This document shows, piece after piece, positions 25,114 through 34,846 of a stretch of DNA of 64,000 nt. This stretch comes from Roseovarius sp. MMSF_3359 (GTDB lineage: Bacteria > Pseudomonadota > Alphaproteobacteria > Rhodobacterales > Rhodobacteraceae), in NCBI RefSeq assembly GCF_030733385.1, contig NZ_JASHJC010000009.1, forward strand, positions 124,001 through 188,000. Direction: 5' to 3'. Each line of letters starts with the position of its first letter. Position 1 is the first letter of the stretch. The position numbers and the translations under genes are program-made. The notes below the pieces were generated by a model. That model ran no database searches and had not been told where the DNA came from. It saw nothing but the letters and a program-made list of their open reading frames with translations.

Positions 25114-26589
25114 ATGAAACTGCTGCGCATAGGGATATTTGCAGCCCTGATCGGGGTTTCCGGCGCCATTGCGCAGGCGCGCGATAGTATCGTGGTCGGT
25201 CTGCAGCTTGAACCGCCGCATCTCGACCCGACCAGTGCGGCGGCCGGGGCAATCGACCAGGTGCTTTATGCCAATGTCTTTGAGGGCCTGACGCGGTTTG
25301 GGCCGGACGGGTCGGTCAATCCGGGCCTCGCCGAAAGCTGGACGATCTCCGAGAGCGGCACGGAATACACGTTCAAACTGCGCACTGGCGTGACATTCCA
25401 CGATGGGACTGAATTCGACGCCAAGGATGTCAAGTTCACCCTGGACCGCGCCCGCGACGAGACCAGCCAGAATGCGCAGAAGGGGCTTTTCGAAGGGATC
25501 GAGGCTGTTGAGGTCTCCGGTCCGTTGGAGGTCAAGGTGACCTTGCAGGCGCCGGAGGGGAATTTCCTCTTCAACATGGCCTGGGGGGATGCGGTGATCG
25601 TGGCCCCGGAAAGCATCGGCGACATCAAGCAGAAACCGATTGGTACCGGGGCGTTCAGGTTCAAGGATTGGGTGCAAGGGGATCGGATCGAGCTTGAACG
25701 CAACCCGGAATACTGGGGTGAGCCTGCGCGCCTTGAAAGCGCGGTATTTCGGTTCATCAGTGATCCGACGGCGGCCTTTGCCGCGGTCATGGCTGAGGAT
25801 GTGAATGCCTTTCCCGCCTATCCCGCACCCGAGAACCTGCCGCAATTCGAGGCGGACCCGCGGTTCCAGGTGCTGGTCGGCAGCACCGAAGGGGAAACCA
25901 TCCTTGCCATCAACAACAAGATGGAGCCTTTCGACGATATTCGGGTGCGTCGGGCCGTGGCCCATGCCATCGACCGCAAGGCGGTGATCGACGGCGCCAT
26001 GTTTGGCCTTGGCACACCAATTGGCACGCATTTCGCCCCGCATCATCCCGACTACACCGACCTGACTGCCCTGTCGCAATACGACCCGGCGCTGGCCATC
26101 CAATTGCTTGCCGAGGCGGGTTTTGAAGGCGGGTTCACCACGACGCTCAAGCTGCCGCCGCCCTCATACGCCCGGCGCGGTGGCGAGATCATCGCGGCCC
26201 AATTGCGGGCCGTGGGCATAGAGACGGAGATCACCAACCTGGAATGGGCGCAGTGGCTGGAAGAGGTGTTTCGCGGCAAGAATTTCGGCCTGACGATCGT
26301 GAGCCATACGGAGCCTTTCGATATCGGGATCTATGCCCGGCCGGATTACTACTTCCAGTATGACAGTGTGAAATTCCAGGCCGTGATGACCGAGCTGAAT
26401 ACCGAACAGGATCCGGCCAAGCGGTCGGAATGGCTGGCGGCGGCGCAGCGGGTGATTTCCGATGATTACGTGAACGGATACCTGTTCCAACTGGCGGCGA
26501 TCACCGTGGCGGATGCCCGCCTGCGTGGCCTCTGGCAAGACGCCCCGACCCAGGCGACAGATCTCACCGGCGTCTATTGGGAGCCGTAG
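25114..26589 (+). CDS. ABC transporter substrate-binding protein, family 5 (dipeptide/oligopeptide type)
   Basis: A 491-residue periplasmic binding protein with a signal peptide (M-K-L-L-R, cleavage after A-Q-A about residue 22). The family 5 signature runs A-E-S-W-T-I-S-E-S-G-T-E-Y-T-F-K-L-R and F-H-D-G-T-E-F-D-A-K-D-V. It is the first gene of a complete five-domain importer (two permeases and a fused double ATPase downstream). Ligands of this family include peptides, nickel, glutathione and sugars; the ligand here is unknown. The start at 25114 has GGAGAAAAG upstream and precedes the signal peptide; the frame is open far upstream only as a shadow of panB. Confidence 0.93.
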   Translation: MKLLRIGIFAALIGVSGAIAQARDSIVVGLQLEPPHLDPTSAAAGAIDQVLYANVFEGLTRFGPDGSVNPGLAESWTISESGTEYTFKLRTGVTFHDGTEFDAKDVKFTLDRARDETSQNAQKGLFEGIEAVEVSGPLEVKVTLQAPEGNFLFNMAWGDAVIVAPESIGDIKQKPIGTGAFRFKDWVQGDRIELERNPEYWGEPARLESAVFRFISDPTAAFAAVMAEDVNAFPAYPAPENLPQFEADPRFQVLVGSTEGETILAINNKMEPFDDIRVRRAVAHAIDRKAVIDGAMFGLGTPIGTHFAPHHPDYTDLTALSQYDPALAIQLLAEAGFEGGFTTTLKLPPPSYARRGGEIIAAQLRAVGIETEITNLEWAQWLEEVFRGKNFGLTIVSHTEPFDIGIYARPDYYFQYDSVKFQAVMTELNTEQDPAKRSEWLAAAQRVISDDYVNGYLFQLAAITVADARLRGLWQDAPTQATDLTGVYWEP

Positions 26590-26668
26590 CCGCCGCCAAG
26601 GAAGGTGCCGAGATGATGCAAGCGGAGGGTGGTGTGCGCCGTGCGACCGGGTTTGGGATGGCGCCCTG

Positions 26669-27616
26669 ATGCTGGGCTATGCAATGCGCCGCCTGCTGTC
26701 GCTGATCCTGTCGCTTCTTGTGGCAAGCGTCGTTATTTTCCTGGCGCTTGAGGTCGTGCCGGGCGATCCGGCGGCCTATATGCTGGGCCTCAACGCGCAA
26801 GAGGACACGCTTGCCGCCCTGCGCGCCGAACTGGGGCTCGAAGGCTCGAAAACCTCAAGATACCTTAGTTGGGTCACCGGGATGCTGTCGGGCGACTTCG
26901 GCACCTCCTACACTTATCGCACACCGGTGGCCGGGATGATCGCCGACAGGCTCTGGGTCAGCCTGCCACTCGCGATCTATGCCCTGGCATTGAGCATTCT
27001 CATCGGGTTTCCCGCCGGGATCTGGGCCGCGTCACGCCGGGGAACGGTTGTCGATGCGGGCGTCATGGGGATCACGCAGCTCGGCATTGCGGTGCCGAAT
27101 TTCTGGTTCGCGATCCTGATGGTTTTTGTCTTCGCCATCAACCTGCGCTGGTTCAGCGCGGGCGGGTTTGCGGGGTGGGACGCGGGTGTCCTGCCGGCGC
27201 TTAAGTCGCTGACATTGCCGGCGGTGGCCCTCGCCTTGCCGCAGGCCAGCATCCTGGCGCGGATCATGCGCTCGTCGCTCCTGGATACCCTGACCGAGGA
27301 TTACGTCCGCACCGCCCGCGCCAAGGGGCTGAGCCGGGCGCAGGCGATCCGGCGCCATGCGCTGGGCAACGCATTGATCCCCATCCTGACCATCATCGGG
27401 CTGCAATTCTCCTTCCTGCTGGCCGGGGCGATCATCATCGAAAAGGTCTTCTTCCTGCCCGGTCTTGGCCTGCTGATCTTCCAATCCATCTCGGCGCGTG
27501 ACCTCATCGTGGTCGAATCGGTGGTCATGCTGTTGGTCTTTGCGGTGATCGCCGTGAATTTTGCCGTTGATCTGGCCTATGCCTGGGTTGATCCCCGGCT
27601 GAGGGGGCGGCGATGA
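26669..27616 (+). CDS. Dipeptide-type ABC transporter permease (DppB/OppB family)
   Basis: A 315-residue inner-membrane protein with six transmembrane segments. The cytoplasmic EAA-like loop (D-Y-V-R-T-A-R-A-K-G-L, about 211-221) contacts the ATPase. The N-terminal M-R-R-L-L-S start and the E-V-V-P-G-D-P-A motif are those of DppB. The start at 26669 matches family length. It overlaps the second permease by four bases. Confidence 0.93.
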   Translation: MLGYAMRRLLSLILSLLVASVVIFLALEVVPGDPAAYMLGLNAQEDTLAALRAELGLEGSKTSRYLSWVTGMLSGDFGTSYTYRTPVAGMIADRLWVSLPLAIYALALSILIGFPAGIWAASRRGTVVDAGVMGITQLGIAVPNFWFAILMVFVFAINLRWFSAGGFAGWDAGVLPALKSLTLPAVALALPQASILARIMRSSLLDTLTEDYVRTARAKGLSRAQAIRRHALGNALIPILTIIGLQFSFLLAGAIIIEKVFFLPGLGLLIFQSISARDLIVVESVVMLLVFAVIAVNFAVDLAYAWVDPRLRGRR

Positions 27617-28428
27617 AGGGAAACCTTGTCATCGGTCTGGCCCTGACGGCTCTTTTCGCCACGGCGGCGCTCCTGTCCTTTGTCTGGGTGCCTTATGATG
27701 TCGCGGCAATAGACGTGGCCGCCAAGATGCAATCGCCCTCCACGGCGCACCTGCTGGGTACGGATCACCTGGGCCGCGATATCCTGAGCATGCTGATGAC
27801 GGGCGCGCGGACGTCGATTGCCGTGGCGCTTGTGGCCGTTGGGATCGGCATGGGGCTGGGCGTGCCACTGGGCCTCGCCGCGGCGGCGCGGCGCGGGGGA
27901 TGGCTCGATGAGCTCATCATGCGGGCCAACGATCTGGTCTTTGCCTTCCCGAGCCTGCTCATCGCGATCATGATCACCGCCGTGTTCGGTGCCGGTGCGG
28001 TGAATGCGATCCTCGCCATCGGGATCTTCAACATCCCCGTATTTGCCCGTCTGGCCCGCGGGGCGGCACTGCCGCTCTGGCAGCGCGAATTCATCCTCGC
28101 GGCGCGGGTCGCAGGCAAGGGACCCGCCCGGATCAGCGCAGAACACATCCTGCCCAACATCACCAACCTGCTGATCGTGCAGGGGACGATACAATTCAGC
28201 CTTGGGATCCTGGCCGAAGCGGGGTTGAGCTATGTGGGCCTCGGCGCGCAGCCGCCCCTGCCCAGTTGGGGCCGCATGTTGGCTGATAGTCAGACGATGA
28301 CCGCGATTGCCCCCCACATGGCAATTTTTCCCGGGATGGCGATCCTTTTGATGGTGCTCGGGCTGAACCTGCTGGGCGATGGTCTGCGCGATGCGCTGGA
28401 CCCGCGGCTGAGGCGGCGGGTGACATGA
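27613..28428 (+). CDS. Dipeptide-type ABC transporter permease (DppC/OppC family)
   Basis: A 271-residue inner-membrane protein with about five or six helices and the motif H-L-L-G-T-D-H-L-G-R-D (about 49-59), diagnostic of DppC/OppC. The EAA-like segment F-I-L-A-A-R-V-A-G-K-G follows at about 160. It overlaps the first permease and the ATPase gene by four bases at each end, so translation is coupled through the operon. Confidence 0.93.
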   Translation: MKGNLVIGLALTALFATAALLSFVWVPYDVAAIDVAAKMQSPSTAHLLGTDHLGRDILSMLMTGARTSIAVALVAVGIGMGLGVPLGLAAAARRGGWLDELIMRANDLVFAFPSLLIAIMITAVFGAGAVNAILAIGIFNIPVFARLARGAALPLWQREFILAARVAGKGPARISAEHILPNITNLLIVQGTIQFSLGILAEAGLSYVGLGAQPPLPSWGRMLADSQTMTAIAPHMAIFPGMAILLMVLGLNLLGDGLRDALDPRLRRRVT

Positions 28429-29975
28429 GCCTTTTGCGCATATCCCGCCTCGGCCTGTCGCTTTCGGGGACGGAGATCCTGCGCGATGTGACACTTGATG
28501 TGGCGCCCGGGCAGGTGGTCGGTGTGATCGGCGAAAGCGGATCAGGCAAGTCGATGATGGCCCTTTCGGTGATGCAATTGCTGCCCGATAAAGCGGCTGT
28601 CTCCGGGGAAATCACCCTCGACGGGCGAGACATACTTGATCTGTCCGAGCGTGAGCTCTGCACCCTGCGGGGCCGGGTGATGAGCATGGTTTTCCAGGAG
28701 CCGATGACGGCGCTCAACCCGCTCCACACGATCGGCGATCAGGTGGCCGAGGTGATCCGCCACCACGAGAAGACATCGGCAACAGAGGCGTTGAAACGGA
28801 CCAAAGCCGCGCTTGAACGGGTCGAGCTTACCCTGCCGCTCTCGCGCTATCCCCACGAATTGTCCGGCGGGCAGCGACAGCGCGTCTGCATCGCGATGGC
28901 CATCGCGCTCCGCCCGCGCCTGCTGATCGCGGATGAGCCGACCACGGCGCTTGATGTCACGACGCAGGCGGGGATTCTCGACCTGCTCAAACGCCTGGTG
29001 GTCGAGGACGGGATTGGCCTCCTGCTCATCAGTCACGATCTGGGCGTGGTGGCCCGCATGGCTGATCACGTCGCCATCATGAAAGCGGGGCAGATTGTCG
29101 AAAAGGGCCGGATTGATGGCCTGCACCATCCCTATTCGCGGGCGCTGCTTGAGGCGTCGGATCATGTCCCGGACCGCTCGCCCCAATCGGGTGATGCGCC
29201 GCTTCTGCAGGTGCGCGATGTGGTCCGGGAATACGATCTGCCCCGTCGGCATCTCTGGCGGCCGCCTGACAGGTTCCGCGCCGTGGATCGCGTGAGTTTC
29301 GACCTGAAGCGCGGTGAAAACCTCGGCCTCGTTGGCGAATCCGGTTGCGGCAAATCCACACTGATGCGTGCGATCCTGGCGTTGGAGCCTCTGCAAGGCG
29401 GTGAGATCCTGTTGGACGGACAACCCATTGGCCCCGACATACGCCGCCGTATGCAGGCGGTTTTTCAGGACCCTTATGGAAGTTTCAATCCCCGTCACCC
29501 GGTCGCGCGGCTGGTGTCGGAGCCTTGTCATGTGCTTGATCGACCGCCGGTGGGGGCCGCCCTCGAAGACGCCATTGTCGAGGTCCTTGAAAGCGTCGGA
29601 TTATGCGCCGAGGACCGGCACAGATACATCCATGAATTCAGCGGCGGACAGCGGCAACGCATCGCCATCGCGCGGGCGCTCATCATCCGACCGGAGCTGA
29701 TCGTTCTAGATGAGGCGGTCAGCGCGCTTGACGTACATGTCCGGGCGCAGATACTCGACCTTCTGGCGGCGCTGAGCGAACGGTTCGGCCTGACGTATCT
29801 CTTTATCAGCCACGACCTCAGCGTGGTGCGCAATGTCACCGACCGTGTCCTGGTGATGCGCGGCGGCAAGATCGTCGAGGAAGGTCCAACCGCCGACGTT
29901 TTTGCAAACCCCCGGCACGCCTACACGAGGACGCTGATCGAGGCGGCGCCGCGCCTGCCCGAACACATCGCCTGA
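28425..29975 (+). CDS. Fused double ABC ATPase of the peptide importer (DppD-DppF type)
   Basis: A 516-residue protein holding two complete nucleotide-binding domains. NBD1 has Walker A G-E-S-G-S-G-K-S (about 36-43), signature L-S-G-G-Q-R-Q-R and Walker B L-L-I-A-D-E-P. NBD2 has Walker A G-E-S-G-C-G-K-S-T (about 305), signature F-S-G-G-Q-R-Q-R and Walker B L-I-V-L-D-E-A. In many bacteria these are two genes; the fusion (as in GsiA) is common in Rhodobacterales. It energises import by the upstream permeases. Confidence 0.94.
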   Translation: MSLLRISRLGLSLSGTEILRDVTLDVAPGQVVGVIGESGSGKSMMALSVMQLLPDKAAVSGEITLDGRDILDLSERELCTLRGRVMSMVFQEPMTALNPLHTIGDQVAEVIRHHEKTSATEALKRTKAALERVELTLPLSRYPHELSGGQRQRVCIAMAIALRPRLLIADEPTTALDVTTQAGILDLLKRLVVEDGIGLLLISHDLGVVARMADHVAIMKAGQIVEKGRIDGLHHPYSRALLEASDHVPDRSPQSGDAPLLQVRDVVREYDLPRRHLWRPPDRFRAVDRVSFDLKRGENLGLVGESGCGKSTLMRAILALEPLQGGEILLDGQPIGPDIRRRMQAVFQDPYGSFNPRHPVARLVSEPCHVLDRPPVGAALEDAIVEVLESVGLCAEDRHRYIHEFSGGQRQRIAIARALIIRPELIVLDEAVSALDVHVRAQILDLLAALSERFGLTYLFISHDLSVVRNVTDRVLVMRGGKIVEEGPTADVFANPRHAYTRTLIEAAPRLPEHIA

Positions 29976-30064
29976 GCCCGGGGTTTTCATTCGGGCCAAA
30001 AGCTCTACACATGTCAGGGGAACGTGTCGCGTCGCGGATCGCGCGGCCTGAAAAAGGAACGGCC

Positions 30065-30856
30065 TTGGGTTTTTTCCGATATATGGCAAGGGTTTGCGTG
30101 GTCGCGACGGCGTTGGTGACCCTGCCGGGGCCTGGGCATGCACAGGATGTGACCGTCCGGAAATCCGACATCGTCCGCATTTTGGGACAACTGCCAGAAT
30201 TCACGCCGATCCGCGAAGACATGAGAGCCCTTGGATTCGAAGGCGAGAAGCTCGATCTTGCGGTCGCTCAGATCGAGCGGATGTTGCGGGACCCGCTGAT
30301 CGCCAGCAACATTGCCGACCGGGTGATTGCCGCCCGCCTGCCGAATGTGGATACCGTCGAAGCGGGTGGCCTTTTCTGGCCCCTTGTTGACCGCGGGCTG
30401 GGGCGGCTGAACCCGCGGGAATTGCGGTATTTCTACGTGGTTGAGCAGGCAATGCTCAAGGCGCTGCCGACCCGCGAATGCGGGTTGACGATCAAGGAAA
30501 GACTGGCCCCGGAACGGCTTGCCAAGGTGACGGGCAGCGTAGCCGCGCGGCTCAACACGCCCGCCCTTAAGGAGTATTACCGCATCCAGTTCAAGGCGGC
30601 GCAATTCGGGGCGTCGCAAGAGGTTTTCCGGCTCGCCCCTGCCGCCGAAGCCAAGGCCGCGGAAACCATCAACCGGGCGCTTGGCCGGACGCTCGCGGAT
30701 CGCCCGGACCGGAAGGCACTGATGCGGGCCTATCGCAACCTTAACCGCGTCGGCAACAGGCGGGCTTGCGAGGCGGGGCGGCTGTTCATGGATGCGGTCC
30801 TGTCGTTGGAGGGGCGTGAATTGCACAACGCGCTTATCCTTCTGAGCACGCCCTGA
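30065..30856 (+). CDS. Secreted protein of unknown function
   Basis: A mostly helical protein of about 263 residues with a signal peptide (hydrophobic R-V-C-V-V-A-T-A-L-V, cleavage after H-A-Q). I know no family. One cysteine lies in R-E-C-G-L-T and another in R-R-A-C-E-A. A TTG at 30065 is preceded by AAAAAGGAAC at good spacing and is my preferred start; ATG 30083 and GTG/ATG further upstream to 30011 are alternatives. It lies ten bases before the AlkX-like gene, so the two may be cotranscribed, which gives no clear functional hint. Confidence 0.7.
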   Translation: MGFFRYMARVCVVATALVTLPGPGHAQDVTVRKSDIVRILGQLPEFTPIREDMRALGFEGEKLDLAVAQIERMLRDPLIASNIADRVIAARLPNVDTVEAGGLFWPLVDRGLGRLNPRELRYFYVVEQAMLKALPTRECGLTIKERLAPERLAKVTGSVAARLNTPALKEYYRIQFKAAQFGASQEVFRLAPAAEAKAAETINRALGRTLADRPDRKALMRAYRNLNRVGNRRACEAGRLFMDAVLSLEGRELHNALILLSTP

Positions 30857-30865
30857 GGTCCGGTC

Positions 30866-32041
30866 ATGGCACCGCTCCGGATATCCAACAAGGACGCCCG
30901 CCGGCTGTGGCTCTGGACCAATGGCCTGTCGAACACGCCTGTCGGACCGCTGGACGTGATGGGGATCATCCGCCAGCTGGGCTTTGTCCAGATCGACACG
31001 ATCCGCAATGTCACCCGTGCGCACCATCATATCCTCTGGTCCCGCAACCAGAACTACCGCGAACATATGCTCTGGCCGTTGCTGAAGAATGACAGGGCGA
31101 TCTTCGAGCACTTCACCCATGACGCCTCTCTCATCCCGATGGCGTACCGGCCCTATTGGCAGCGGCAGTTTGACAGGCTTGGTCAGAAAGCAGCGAATGC
31201 GGCCTGGTATCAATCCGGGTTGGGTCAGGAAGAGATCAAAAACATACGGAGGCGTATTGAAAGAGAGGGCGCGCTTTCAACCCATGCCTTTGACACCAAG
31301 ATCGACGGGAAAAGAGAGATGTGGGCGCGCCCGCCGCACAAGAAGGCGCTGGATCAGATGTGGTATGCCGGTGAACTGGCAACCTGCTTCAGGGAGAATT
31401 TCGTCAAGTTCTATAACCTTGGGGAACGTGTCTTTCCGGCCCATCTTCGGCAGCCTGCCGATGATCCGGATCAGGTAGAATGGCTTTGTAATCAGGCGAT
31501 TGACCGGCTGACCTTTGGAACATCCGGGGATGTCAAACGGTTCTGGGATGCGGTGGGCTCCGCGGAAGCCGCCACTTGGTGTCAGGATCATCGCCATCTG
31601 GTCCCGGTCGAGATCGAAGGGGCGGATCGAAGCTATACCACTGCCTGGGCCACGCCGGATATCGAGGCGCGGCTCGCGAGGGTTGATGCACCAACCATAC
31701 GCTTGCGTATCCTAAACCCTTTCGATCCCGCCATACGAGACCGTATGCGATTGGAGCGGCTCTTTGGGTTCGCGTATCGCAACGAGATGTTCGTCCCCGC
31801 GGCCAAACGGAAATGGGGTTACTACGTCTACCCCTTGCTTGAGGGCAGCCGCTTTGTGGGCCGTATGGAGATCAAGGCGGACCGGGCCGCCGGTTGGATG
31901 CGTGTCACCGGCTTCTGGCCGGAACCCAAGGTCAAATGGGGGGCGGCCCGGCAGGAAAAACTGGACAAGGAACTGGCGCGATTTGCGCGTCTGGCGGGGA
32001 TCGGCGATGTTTCCTGGCAGGTGCGTCCACCTGCGGGCTGA
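30866..32041 (+). CDS. AlkX/YcaQ-family DNA glycosylase (winged-helix, interstrand crosslink repair)
   Basis: A 391-residue member of the HTH_42/YcaQ superfamily of winged-helix glycosylases that excise alkylated bases and unhook DNA crosslinks. The N-terminal R-L-W-L-W and G-F-V-Q-I-D-T-I (about 41-49) carry the catalytic Q-I-D, matching the Q-hydrophobic-D pattern of the AlkX group rather than the QxQ of AlkZ. Three tandem winged helices fit the length. The neighbours do not include other repair genes. Activity on a particular lesion is inferred from the family. Confidence 0.88.
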   Translation: MAPLRISNKDARRLWLWTNGLSNTPVGPLDVMGIIRQLGFVQIDTIRNVTRAHHHILWSRNQNYREHMLWPLLKNDRAIFEHFTHDASLIPMAYRPYWQRQFDRLGQKAANAAWYQSGLGQEEIKNIRRRIEREGALSTHAFDTKIDGKREMWARPPHKKALDQMWYAGELATCFRENFVKFYNLGERVFPAHLRQPADDPDQVEWLCNQAIDRLTFGTSGDVKRFWDAVGSAEAATWCQDHRHLVPVEIEGADRSYTTAWATPDIEARLARVDAPTIRLRILNPFDPAIRDRMRLERLFGFAYRNEMFVPAAKRKWGYYVYPLLEGSRFVGRMEIKADRAAGWMRVTGFWPEPKVKWGAARQEKLDKELARFARLAGIGDVSWQVRPPAG

Positions 32042-32057
32042 GGATATGGAGGGCAAA

Positions 32058-32798
32058 GTGCGACTGACCGGAAAGACGGCAATTGTGACGGGGGGCGCCA
32101 GCGGCTTCGGCGCCGGGATCGTGCGGAAATTCCTGGCCGAGGGGGCGCAGGTCATGATCGTGGATATCAACAGCGATGCGGCGGCAACGCTGGCCGAAGA
32201 ACTGGGATGTGCGGCCTGCACTGTGGATGTATCGGACCGGGCCAGCATCCAGGGCATGAAACTGGCAGCACAGCACACCTTTGGCCTTCCCGACATCGTG
32301 GTGAACAATGCGGGCATCACCCATCTGCCCGCGCCGCTCGAAGATGTGGACGAGGAGGATTTTGACCGGGTCTTCGCCGTCAATTGCAAATCGGTCTACC
32401 TGACCGCGCAGGCCTTCGTGCCGGACATGAAGGCGCGCGGAACCGGTGTGTTTCTCAACGTCGCCTCAACGGCGGGAGTCAGCCCGCGCCCGAGGCTCAA
32501 CTGGTATAACGCCTCCAAGGGCTGGATGAACACGGCGACCCGGGCGATGGCGGTGGAACTGGCCCCGGACGGCATCCGGGTAAACGCGATCAACCCCGTC
32601 GCCGGTGAAACGCCGCTTCTGGCCAGTTTCATGGGGGAAGACACGCCTGATATGCGCGCGAAGTTCCTGTCGACCATCCCGATGGGCCGGTTCTCGACCC
32701 CCGAGGACATGGGCAACGCCGCGGCGTTCCTGTGCAGTGACGAGGCCAGCATGATCACCGGTGCCTGCCTTGAGGTCGATGGCGGGCGCTGCATCTGA
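32058..32798 (+). CDS. Short-chain dehydrogenase/reductase (FabG-like)
   Basis: A 246-residue classical SDR. The NAD(P)-binding T-G-G-A-S-G-F-G sits near residue 11, N-N-A-G near 83, and the catalytic Ser and Y-N-A-S-K near 151. The acidic residue in V-D-I-N after the second strand suggests NAD preference. The GTG at 32058 is preferred because GGAGG lies five bases upstream; an in-frame ATG at 32046 overlaps that site. The substrate is unknown. It precedes the GDP-sugar operon by 66 bases but need not belong to it. Confidence 0.88.
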   Translation: MRLTGKTAIVTGGASGFGAGIVRKFLAEGAQVMIVDINSDAAATLAEELGCAACTVDVSDRASIQGMKLAAQHTFGLPDIVVNNAGITHLPAPLEDVDEEDFDRVFAVNCKSVYLTAQAFVPDMKARGTGVFLNVASTAGVSPRPRLNWYNASKGWMNTATRAMAVELAPDGIRVNAINPVAGETPLLASFMGEDTPDMRAKFLSTIPMGRFSTPEDMGNAAAFLCSDEASMITGACLEVDGGRCI

Positions 32799-32864
32799 CC
32801 CCTGTTAATTGCCGCGCGAAAGCAGTATCCGGGGGCGGACAAAGAGGAAGTGACGAGGCAAAAA

Positions 32865-33923
32865 ATGGTGAAAACCGCGCTCATTACGGGGGTGACCGGG
32901 CAGGATGGGGCTTATCTGGCCGAATTTCTGCTTGAAAAGGGCTACCAGGTGCACGGGATCAAACGGCGCACGTCGCTTTTCAACACCGCCCGTATTGACC
33001 ACCTCTTTGAAGGAGAGCCGGGGAAATCCGGGCAGTTTCAACTGCATCACGGCGACATGACCGACAGCTCGTCGCTGACCCATATCCTGCAAAAAACCAG
33101 GCCTGATGAGGTCTATAACCTCGCCGCGCAAAGCCATGTTGCCGTGAGTTTCGAAGAGCCCGAATACACCGCCAATTCCGATGCGATGGGCGCGCTGCGC
33201 CTGCTCGAAGCGATCCGGTTCCTTGGGATGGGCGAAAACACGCGGTTCTACCAGGCTTCGACCTCGGAACTCTACGGATTGGTGCAGGAAACGCCGCAGC
33301 GGGAGACAACGCCGTTCTACCCCCGCTCGCCCTATGCCGTGGCCAAGCTTTATGCCTATTGGATCACCGTGAACTACCGCGAAGCCTATGGCATGTATGC
33401 CTGCAACGGCATCCTCTTTAACCACGAAAGCCCGATCCGGGGCGAAACCTTTGTGACCCGCAAGATCACGCGGGCACTGGCGCGGATCAAGCTCGGGATG
33501 CAGGACGAACTTTTGCTGGGCAACATGGACGCCAAGCGGGACTGGGGCCATGCGCGCGACTATGTGCAGATGATGTGGCTCATGCTGCAACAGGAGCGGC
33601 CCGAGGATTACGTAATTGCCACCGGGCAGCAATACTCGGTGCGTGATTTCGTGTCCCGTGCTGCTGAGGCGCTCGATATGCAGCTGACATTCGAAGGCGA
33701 GGGCGTAGACGAGGTCGCGCGCGATGCCGAGGGCCGCGTGGTCGTGAAGGTCGATCCGCAATATTTCCGCCCTGCCGAGGTTGAAACCCTGCTGGGCGAT
33801 GCCAGCAAGGCGCGGCAGCAACTGGGCTGGGAGCCGGAAACGAGCTTTGATGAGCTGGTGCAGGAAATGGTCACCTCCGACCTGGCCGAAGCCGAGGCAC
33901 AACAACGCGCCGAGGCGTCATGA
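32865..33923 (+). CDS. gmd: GDP-mannose 4,6-dehydratase
   Basis: This enzyme converts GDP-D-mannose to GDP-4-keto-6-deoxy-D-mannose, the branch point to GDP-fucose, GDP-rhamnose, GDP-perosamine and GDP-colitose. The 352-residue SDR has G-V-T-G-Q-D-G at 9-15, H-G-D-M-T-D, S-T-S-E-L-Y-G and the catalytic Y-A-V-A-K. The extended R-R-T-S-L-F-N-T loop is typical of tetrameric Gmd. The ATG at 32865 follows GAGG by six bases; a GTG at 32850 is an alternative. It is the first gene of three with four-base overlaps. The ColD-type third gene suggests what the product is used for. Confidence 0.96.
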   Translation: MVKTALITGVTGQDGAYLAEFLLEKGYQVHGIKRRTSLFNTARIDHLFEGEPGKSGQFQLHHGDMTDSSSLTHILQKTRPDEVYNLAAQSHVAVSFEEPEYTANSDAMGALRLLEAIRFLGMGENTRFYQASTSELYGLVQETPQRETTPFYPRSPYAVAKLYAYWITVNYREAYGMYACNGILFNHESPIRGETFVTRKITRALARIKLGMQDELLLGNMDAKRDWGHARDYVQMMWLMLQQERPEDYVIATGQQYSVRDFVSRAAEALDMQLTFEGEGVDEVARDAEGRVVVKVDPQYFRPAEVETLLGDASKARQQLGWEPETSFDELVQEMVTSDLAEAEAQQRAEAS

Positions 33924-34846
33924 AGATTTTCCTGACCGGCGGGCGCGGCATGGTCGGCCGTGCCATTCAGGAACACCCCGGTGCGGCGGCGCATCAGATC
34001 GTGGCGCCGACGAGTGCTGATCTGGACCTGACCGACCGCGCGGCGGTCATGACGGCCATTGCCGAGACGGCCCCCGACATGGTGATCCACGCCGCCGGTC
34101 GCGTGGGCGGAATACAGGCCAACATGGCCGACCCGGCGGCATTTCTGGCCGACAATATGGATATGGGGTTCAACATCATCCGCGCGGCGCAGGCGGCGGG
34201 TGTCGGGCGGCTGCTGAACCTTGGGTCAAGCTGCATGTATCCGCATGATGCGCCAAACCCACTGCAGGAGGAGAGCCTGGGCAAGGGCGAGTTGGAGCCC
34301 ACCAATGAGGGCTATGGGTTGGCAAAGCTGTCCGTCGCACGGCTCTGCGATTTTGTCTCTCGGGCCGAGGGATTCTCCTACAAGACATTGATTCCCTGCA
34401 ACCTTTACGGGTTGCATGACAAGTTCGACCCGGAGGTTTCACACCTCGTCCCGGCGATTATCCGCAAGGTGCATGAGGCGAAACAGGCGGGCGCCGCGAC
34501 GGTGGAAATCTGGGGGGATGGCACCGCGCGGCGCGAATTCATGTTCTCAGGCGACCTAGCCGACGGAGTCTGGCACGGGGTGGCGCATTTCGACGCTCTG
34601 CCCGGTTGCATGAATATCGGGCCGGGGCAGGATCATTCGATCAACGAGTATTATGAGATCGCGGCGGAGGTGATCGGCTGGCAAGGTAGTTTCACCCATG
34701 ATCTCACCCGCCCGACCGGCATGAAGCAAAAGCTTATGGCCGTTGATCGACAGGCCGGTTTTGGCTGGTCACCTAAGACAACACTGCAAGACGGGATCGC
34801 GCAGACCTATGCGCATTTTCTGGAGTTGGAGGGGGCAAGCGCATGA
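33920..34846 (+). CDS. GDP-4-keto-6-deoxy(3,6-dideoxy)-mannose epimerase/reductase (Fcl or ColC type)
   Basis: A 308-residue SDR with N-terminal G-G-R-G-M-V-G, the S-S-C-M-Y-P segment (catalytic Ser and the epimerase Cys), Y-G-L-A-K (Tyr/Lys) and N-L-Y-G-L-H-D-K-F with the epimerase His. This is the layout of GDP-L-fucose synthase Fcl and of its close relative ColC, which makes GDP-L-colitose from the 3-deoxy intermediate. Sequence reading cannot separate the two, but overlap by four bases with a ColD-type gene makes ColC the more economical reading. Both would use NADPH in the cytoplasm. Confidence 0.85.
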   Translation: MKIFLTGGRGMVGRAIQEHPGAAAHQIVAPTSADLDLTDRAAVMTAIAETAPDMVIHAAGRVGGIQANMADPAAFLADNMDMGFNIIRAAQAAGVGRLLNLGSSCMYPHDAPNPLQEESLGKGELEPTNEGYGLAKLSVARLCDFVSRAEGFSYKTLIPCNLYGLHDKFDPEVSHLVPAIIRKVHEAKQAGAATVEIWGDGTARREFMFSGDLADGVWHGVAHFDALPGCMNIGPGQDHSINEYYEIAAEVIGWQGSFTHDLTRPTGMKQKLMAVDRQAGFGWSPKTTLQDGIAQTYAHFLELEGASA

